Shown: one piece after another, positions 5,683-10,132 of the stretch
Layout: each line of letters begins with the position of its first letter
Position numbering within the stretch: the first letter of the stretch is position 1
NCBI GenBank assembly: GCA_030624355.1
Contig: JAUXKG010000052.1
Span: 1-10,132, forward strand
DNA: 10,132 bases
Direction: 5' to 3'
Source: Acidobacteriota bacterium
Lineage (GTDB): Bacteria > Acidobacteriota > UBA6911 > RPQK01 > JADFOI01
Made by a program: the position numbers and the translations under genes
The notes under the pieces: model-generated
What the model saw: only the letters and a program-made list of their open reading frames with translations
The model's database searches: none
Told to the model about the DNA's origin: nothing

Positions 5683-7491
5683 TTATATTTCGGCGGTCAG
5701 TTGACCCCGTCTCGGCTCCACCAACTGCTCCTTGTATTGCAGTTGGTACAATTTATAGTAGATACCCTGTTTCTTCAGCAATTCGGAATGAGATCCCTCC
5801 TCCTGTATCTCCCCCTTGTGCAGCACGATGATGCGGTCGCAGTTCCGAATCGTTGACAGCCGGTGAGCAATAATCAGACAGGTGCGCGATTTCATTAATT
5901 CGTTCAAGGCGTCCTGGATCACGAGTTCGGTTTCGGTATCCACGGAGGAGGTGGCCTCGTCCAAGACGAGGATCAGGGGATTCCGGGCCAGAGCTCGAGC
6001 AAAGGCCAAAAGTTGTCGTTGTCCCACTGAGAGACCAGCCCCTCTTTCGGCCACAGAGGTGTCGTAGCCGTTGGCAAGCTCCTGGATGAATCGATCTGCA
6101 TGTACCCTTTGAGCCGCCTTCACTACCATTTTTCTCTCGATCGTTTTTCCCCACAATCGAATGTTGTCCTCGATGCTTCCCCGGAACAAAAACACATCCT
6201 GGAGCACCACGGCCAGTGAGCTCCGAAGAGAGTCAGGATCGAGATCCTGAACATTGACCCCATCGATCTCAACCTCCCCCTCCTGAACATCGTAGAAACG
6301 GCAAAGAAGGTTGATTAATGTTGATTTTCCGGCTCCCGTTGCCCCAACAATAGCGACCTTCTCGCCAGGTTTGATCGACAGGTTGATATTCTTGAGAATA
6401 GGCGTGTTTGGCTGGTAGGCGAAGGAGACGTTCTTGAATTCGATCTCTCCCCTGACCTCTGTCAGTACCACAGGTTCTTCAGGAAGGAGGATGTCCGGTT
6501 TGGTGTCGAGCAAATTGAAAATACGTTCGGAACTGGCCATTGCACTTTGAAGGATGTTGAATTTTTCACTGAGATCGCTGATCGGTTTGTAAAAATTTTC
6601 AGAATACTGGATGAAGGCGACGAGGGCTCCCAACGTGAGCGCTTGCTCAAGTATCCGGTTTCCGCCGTACCAGAGAATGAGCCCGATAGCCAACGCACCG
6701 ATCAAATTGACTACCGGGTAGAGGATCGCATAGTAGGAAATGGATTTTAGATTGGCCTTCAAGTGTTCAGAATTCCTCTCTTCAAACTCCTTAAACTTAC
6801 GACTCTCCTGGACAAAAATTTGTACTACTGACATCCCCGTGATGTTCTCTTGCAGGAAGGCATTGATTTTGGCAACACAGGTGCGAACTCGTCGATAGGA
6901 GCCTCTGACCTTGATTTTGAAGATCATGGTGGCCAGAAATAAGAGAGGGATAACCGAGAAGCTCACCAGGGCCAGCTTCCAATTTAGCCAGATCATGACG
7001 GCCACGATTCCGGTCAGAGAGAAAATGTCGCCGAATATGCTAACGACGCCGGCCGTGAAGAGCTCATTCAGTACATCAACGTCGCTGGTCATTCGGGTGA
7101 TCAGCCGCCCTACTGGGTTGCGATCGAAGTGCCCTATGTGGAGACGCTGAATATGAGAGAAAATCTCCATGCGAAGGTCGTACATGATTTTTTGTCCGGT
7201 CCAGTTCATCAGATAGGTCTGGACGAAAGAGACAGCCAACTGGAGCACCAGGACGGAGAAAAACAGGATCGCTACATAGGTTAAGCCTTCATATTCGCCG
7301 GGAGTGATGTACTGATCGATGGCGACCTTCGTCAAATAGGGCCCCACCAGACCGAGGATCGAGACCACCAGTAGCAGAAGAACAGAAGTGACGACGATCC
7401 AGCGGTAGGGATAGAGGTACCTAACGAGGCGCCTCGCCAGGTGTCTGTCATAAGCTTTTCCCAGAACCTCTTCTTCGTGGTAGTGATTCAT
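5683..7491 (-). CDS. ABC exporter half-transporter, consensus-site subunit (MdlB/TM288/LmrD type)
   Basis: This is a membrane permease-ATPase fusion of 602 residues and one half of a predicted heterodimeric exporter. Residues 1 to about 325 form the type I exporter membrane domain with six helices. The ATPase domain has Walker A GATGAGKST (383-391), Q-loop Gln431, signature LSVGQRQLL (487-495), Walker B LILVLDE with catalytic Glu512, and the switch His543 in IIAHRLSTI. The signature carries Val instead of the usual Gly/Ser, as in E. coli MdlB, which is expected for the subunit that lends a weakened signature to the partner's degenerate site. Its ATG overlaps the stop of the upstream subunit by 4 bases (ATGA), indicating translational coupling. 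The substrate is unknown; family members export drugs, lipids or peptides. Confidence 0.93.
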   Translation of the reverse strand: MNHYHEEEVLGKAYDRHLARRLVRYLYPYRWIVVTSVLLLLVVSILGLVGPYLTKVAIDQYITPGEYEGLTYVAILFFSVLVLQLAVSFVQTYLMNWTGQKIMYDLRMEIFSHIQRLHIGHFDRNPVGRLITRMTSDVDVLNELFTAGVVSIFGDIFSLTGIVAVMIWLNWKLALVSFSVIPLLFLATMIFKIKVRGSYRRVRTCVAKINAFLQENITGMSVVQIFVQESRKFKEFEERNSEHLKANLKSISYYAILYPVVNLIGALAIGLILWYGGNRILEQALTLGALVAFIQYSENFYKPISDLSEKFNILQSAMASSERIFNLLDTKPDILLPEEPVVLTEVRGEIEFKNVSFAYQPNTPILKNINLSIKPGEKVAIVGATGAGKSTLINLLCRFYDVQEGEVEIDGVNVQDLDPDSLRSSLAVVLQDVFLFRGSIEDNIRLWGKTIERKMVVKAAQRVHADRFIQELANGYDTSVAERGAGLSVGQRQLLAFARALARNPLILVLDEATSSVDTETELVIQDALNELMKSRTCLIIAHRLSTIRNCDRIIVLHKGEIQEEGSHSELLKKQGIYYKLYQLQYKEQLVEPRRGQLTAEI

Positions 7492-9254
7492 TCTACCTGT
7501 AGCTCTTCCTTCAGCAGTTGCTTCTGATATAGGTCGGCATAGTAACCCTGTGTCTCCAACAGTTCCCGGTGGGTACCTCGCTCCATAATTTGCCCGTTCT
7601 CCAGGACCAGGATCTGATCGGCCATTCTCACCGTCGATATTCGATGAGAAATCAGAATGGTTGTCTGATTCGATAGACTCTCGGAAAGCTGGTGCAGGAT
7701 CTGCTCTTCCGTTTGGGTGTCGACACTGGAGAGGGCGTCATCCAGAATCAAAATTCTGGGTTCCACAAGCAGTGCTCGACTGATGGAGATTCGTTGTTTT
7801 TGACCTCCGGAAAGAGTGATCCCTCTTTCCCCTACGAAGGTTTCAAACTTCTTCGGGAAATCGTCTATGTCGGAATGAATATTACTGATCCTGGCAGTCT
7901 GTTGGATTGATGTGAGGCTCGCTTCCGGACGGCCGAAAGCGATATTTTGTGCCACGGTTTCCGAGAATAGAAAAGTATCCTGAGGGACGTAGCCAATATT
8001 CTCTCGTAATTGATTCAGCGGGATGTCGTTGATGTCCACGCCGTCAATGAAAATCGTTGCTCTGGGGATTTGATAAAGGCGACACAGTAGATTGACCAGA
8101 GTGGATTTACCACTGCCTGTGTTTCCAACGATGGCGAGGGTTTGTCCTGCTTTGACTTCAACAGAAATGTTCTTTAGAACTGGAGTTCCATTGTAGGAAA
8201 AGGTCAGATTCCTGATCGCAATGTTGCCTTCAAACGTATCTATATGTGCCGGGTTATCATCTTGAATCTCGGGTGTTGTATTGAAGATCTGGTTGATTCG
8301 ACCCATCGAGGCGGCGCCTCGTTCAAAGATATTAATCACCCACCCCAGAGCGATGGTAGGCCAGGTCAGCATTGCCAAATAGGCAATAAAGGCGACCAGT
8401 TCGCCAAGCGTGAGGGAACCCTGAATGACTTGACGTCCGCCGTACCAGAGCAACCCAACCGCGGACAAACCAAGCAAAAAGGTCAGCAGTGGACCGAAGA
8501 GACCCCATATCTTGACTAGTGAAAGGCTTCTTTGGACATAGGCATCATTGGCTACCCGAAAACGCTGAATGAATGCCTGTTCCTGGTTGTAGGCTTTCAC
8601 CACACGAATTCCAGAGACATTTTCCTGAGCCAGAGTCGTCATCGTGGAGAACTGTTCCTGGATTTTCTCAAACAGTTGGTGAATGCGGCGTCCAAAATGT
8701 TTGACAAGATAGCTAACCGCCAGCAGGGGCATTAGAGTCAGAATTGCCAGTGTGGCATTCATACTGACCAGAATCCCCACAGTAAGAACGCTGGTGAAAA
8801 GGGTGTTCATCGAGTACATGATCCCCGGCCCCAGAACCATGCGCACTGCGTTGAGATCGTTGATTGCCTTGGACATCAAATCCCCAGTAGGGTTGCGTTG
8901 GTAATAGCTAGGACTCAGGCTTTGGAGATGGCTGAATAGGTCATTTCTCAAGTCGAATTCGATCTTTCTGGAAACGCCAATCAGGATTCGCCGCATCCAG
9001 TAGCGAAACACCCCCTCCACCAAGCGGATGCCGATGATCAGCAGTGAGTAGTAAAGTAGGATGTCACGGCTGATTTCCAGGTACAGTTGATCGATAGCGT
9101 GGCGCAGAATCCATGGGGAAATCACAGCGGCAGTATTGGTCAGCAGCACCATGAAAGTTCCAGTAATCAGGAGCGTCCTGTACTTTCGGAGATACGGAAT
9201 CAGAGCCAGCAGATCTCTCTTGTGGTGATCGGAATGTAAGAACTTACTCAACAT
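7488..9254 (-). CDS. ABC exporter half-transporter, degenerate-site subunit (MdlA/TM287/LmrC type)
   Basis: This 588-residue partner of the downstream ABC gene has a six-helix membrane domain (to about residue 320) followed by an ATPase domain. The latter has Walker A GNTGSGKST (377-385), Q-loop in YVPQD (Gln425), a canonical signature LSGGQKQR (481-488), Walker B RILILDD and switch His537 in LISHRIST. The residue after the Walker B aspartate is Asp506, not Glu, the hallmark of the inactive ATP site in heterodimers such as TM287/288, and also found in MdlA (ILDDALS). The ATG at 9254 is chosen because GGAAGG lies five bases upstream and MLSKFLHSDHHKRDL begins like family members. An ATG at 9299 would add 15 basic residues and a 56-base overlap. 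The chosen start overlaps the upstream gene by 11 bases. Confidence 0.93.
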   Translation of the reverse strand: MLSKFLHSDHHKRDLLALIPYLRKYRTLLITGTFMVLLTNTAAVISPWILRHAIDQLYLEISRDILLYYSLLIIGIRLVEGVFRYWMRRILIGVSRKIEFDLRNDLFSHLQSLSPSYYQRNPTGDLMSKAINDLNAVRMVLGPGIMYSMNTLFTSVLTVGILVSMNATLAILTLMPLLAVSYLVKHFGRRIHQLFEKIQEQFSTMTTLAQENVSGIRVVKAYNQEQAFIQRFRVANDAYVQRSLSLVKIWGLFGPLLTFLLGLSAVGLLWYGGRQVIQGSLTLGELVAFIAYLAMLTWPTIALGWVINIFERGAASMGRINQIFNTTPEIQDDNPAHIDTFEGNIAIRNLTFSYNGTPVLKNISVEVKAGQTLAIVGNTGSGKSTLVNLLCRLYQIPRATIFIDGVDINDIPLNQLRENIGYVPQDTFLFSETVAQNIAFGRPEASLTSIQQTARISNIHSDIDDFPKKFETFVGERGITLSGGQKQRISISRALLVEPRILILDDALSSVDTQTEEQILHQLSESLSNQTTILISHRISTVRMADQILVLENGQIMERGTHRELLETQGYYADLYQKQLLKEELQVE

Positions 9255-9909
9255 TGAATCCTTCCAAATGAGAAATCGTCTTCCCCTCCAAATCTTCAAA
9301 GGCTAATCGGTAACCGTACAGCAATGGAGAACCTTTCTCGTATCGCAAGCTGAAGGTTCCTGCTGATCTACCGGCGACAGGGTCGGGCACAACCGGGACC
9401 GATACAGTATCCAGTAGTTCTTGGTTCGATTGCCAGATGGTGATGACTGCTCTCAGACCGGATATCGGTTCTTGAGTCTGATTCCAGACCTCTCCCAGTA
9501 AAGAAAAGCCTTCATGGAACCGGTCATAGTGCAGCGACGCTACCCTCAAAGGGGTGTTCTTGCTGGAGGTTGAGGTGGCGAAATTGTCAAGGACGGCTAT
9601 GGGAAGGAAACTGGCGAGGATGAATACCATCAGAGCAATTCCTGTTGAGAGCACAAGAGCCTGGAAAACCATACGCATTCGATGGGATAAAAGGAGGAAG
9701 GCATCATCTCGTTGGGCTCCAGGAGACTTTTCCTCAAACTGCTGTTCATGAAGCCGCGCATCTTTTTTGTGGAGGTAGTCCATCAAGCCTTGCTTGCGTG
9801 CACGCAAGCGTTGGTTCACAAACAGCAGAACCACGATGAAAGCCACCAGGAAGGTCCAGAGAGAGAGGGTCAGCGACTGGTCGAGGATGTCCAGGGTTCG
9901 CTCATTCAT
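9244..9909 (-). CDS. Hypothetical two-helix membrane protein with extracytoplasmic FxLYD-like domain
   Basis: I do not recognise a named family for this 221-residue protein. It has a hydrophobic helix at about 13-32, a charged, probably cytoplasmic stretch (33-78, rich in Arg, Lys, Glu and Gln) and a second helix at about 82-108. A C-terminal domain of about 110 residues follows, probably outside the membrane. That domain (FSLLGEVWNQTQEPISGLRA, then VITIWQ and a GRSAGTFSLRYEK segment) has the rhythm of FxLYD-type beta-sandwich domains: a Gly-x-Val-x-Asn strand, an alternating hydrophobic strand, then a Gly-x-Ser-Ala-x-Phe strand. This assignment is by pattern only. The gene is first in the operon and its 3' end overlaps the ABC subunit by 11 bases, so it may be an accessory or assembly partner of the exporter. 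No clear ribosome site precedes the ATG at 9909. Confidence 0.75.
   Translation of the reverse strand: MNERTLDILDQSLTLSLWTFLVAFIVVLLFVNQRLRARKQGLMDYLHKKDARLHEQQFEEKSPGAQRDDAFLLLSHRMRMVFQALVLSTGIALMVFILASFLPIAVLDNFATSTSSKNTPLRVASLHYDRFHEGFSLLGEVWNQTQEPISGLRAVITIWQSNQELLDTVSVPVVPDPVAGRSAGTFSLRYEKGSPLLYGYRLAFEDLEGKTISHLEGFNVE
9260..9265 (-). promoter_or_regulatory. Ribosome binding site fixing the start of the degenerate ABC subunit
   Basis: The minus strand reads GGAAGG, five bases before the ATG at 9254, within the 3' end of the upstream membrane-protein gene. The other in-frame ATG at 9299 was judged less likely because of the extra basic residues and long overlap it would create. Confidence 0.7.
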
Positions 9910-9920
9910 TACAGGAATCT

Positions 9921-10098
9921 AACCCGCATTTCTCACACTCCCTCTACTGCGGTGCCTCATCCATCCGCCCTGCCTGCGTTTCGCTCGGTTGGCCTGCTCA
10001 ACGTACCTATTGGTACGTCTGCGCGGGCCTCGGTCGCAGGCCTTGCCGGGGCGGCGCCTGAGACTCCTCGCTATGAGGGAGTGTGAGAAGTGCGGGTT
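9921..10098. repeat. 178-base palindromic element with 24-base inverted arms (MITE-like or structured)
   Basis: The outer arms 9921-9944 and 10075-10098 are complementary over all 24 positions, 23 as Watson-Crick pairs and one (9929/10090) as a G-T/G-U pair. The inner hairpin ACGTACC-TATT-GGTACGT (10001-10018) and the stem CCGCCC (9965-9970) with GGGCGG (10049-10054) share exactly the same dyad axis at 10009.5. Off-register complementarity such as GCCTGCG (9972-9978) with CGCAGGC (10035-10041) allows alternative folds. The interior is richer in G+C than the flanking genes. It holds no credible gene. It ends 11 bases before the first gene of the exporter operon, so it may sit in that operon's leader. 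It could be a miniature inverted-repeat element, a REP-like element or a regulatory hairpin. Confidence 0.8.
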
Positions 10099-10104
10099 TA
10101 ACCC

Positions 10105-10119
10105 CCCTATTTGTTAGGG
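10105..10119. other. Small hairpin CCCTA-TTTGT-TAGGG beside the palindrome
   Basis: A 5-base stem, CCCTA (10105-10109) with TAGGG (10115-10119), encloses a 5-base loop. It directly follows a second short palindrome, GGGTT-T-AACCC (10094-10104), that overlaps the right arm of the large element. No U-tract follows on either strand within view. The remaining bases to 10132 show nothing I recognise. Confidence 0.4.
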
Positions 10120-10132
10120 CTTTACACCTTTC

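Noticed and set aside
9255..9299. Upstream ATG for the degenerate ABC subunit
   Set aside because: The ATG at 9254 has GGAAGG at ideal spacing and a family-like N-terminus. The upstream start would overlap the previous gene by 56 bases.
9712..10086. Plus-strand open frame of 124 codons across the palindrome
   Set aside because: It runs antisense to the membrane-protein gene and through the inverted-repeat element, and its translation shows no recognisable features.

Overview
The window looks like a chromosomal segment of a Gram-negative, bacillithiol-type bacterium with moderate G+C. It holds a type IV prepilin peptidase, a short signal-peptide ComEA-type competence protein, a BshC (bacillithiol ligase) homologue, a lipid-linked sugar-phosphate transferase and a heterodimeric ABC exporter. 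That set fits phyla such as Acidobacteriota or their relatives, but the phylum is an inference and cannot be settled from this sequence alone. No phage, plasmid, CRISPR array, tRNA or rRNA was recognised.

Layout, left to right. (1) 1-756 (+): the 3' part of a prepilin peptidase gene (pilD/gspO), open at the left edge. (2) 757-904: a convergent intergenic stretch packed with short modular repeats (ACACGGATT, TGTCAGT and CACTCGACAATCGA units). (3) 967-1218 (-): comEA, a helix-hairpin-helix DNA-binding competence protein. Its reading frame appears broken at an A6 run, and the expected C-terminus continues in the -1 frame down to 905. (4) 1219-1460: a divergent intergenic region with two more tandem repeat blocks. 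(5) 1461-2378 (+): a DapA-superfamily aldolase most like 4-hydroxy-2-oxoglutarate aldolase. It is followed after 6 bases by bshC (2385-4022). (6) 4119-5558 (+): a polyprenyl-phosphate sugar-phosphotransferase of the WcaJ/WbaP type, which would start exopolysaccharide or O-antigen assembly. (7) 5559-5682: a second convergent gap carrying an inverted, 54-base homologue of the first repeat array. (8) 9909-5683 (-): a tightly overlapping three-gene operon. It consists of a small two-helix membrane protein, then an MdlA/TM287-type ABC half-transporter with a degenerate Walker B, then its MdlB/TM288-type partner. (9) 9921-10098: a 178-base, almost perfectly symmetric palindromic element with 24-base arms, just upstream of that operon.

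How the genes fit together. PilD and ComEA are both parts of a type IV pilus/DNA-uptake pathway: pilin maturation and periplasmic DNA capture. The aldolase and BshC are probably co-translated, although no pathway link between them is established. The two ABC subunits carry complementary deviations (Asp in Walker B of one, a non-canonical signature in the other). This is what is expected of an asymmetric heterodimer, so they should work as one exporter, perhaps with the small membrane protein as an accessory.

No clearly new enzymatic system is visible. The least explained items are the modular intergenic repeats, the large palindrome, the A-run frameshift in comEA and the small membrane protein coupled to the exporter.
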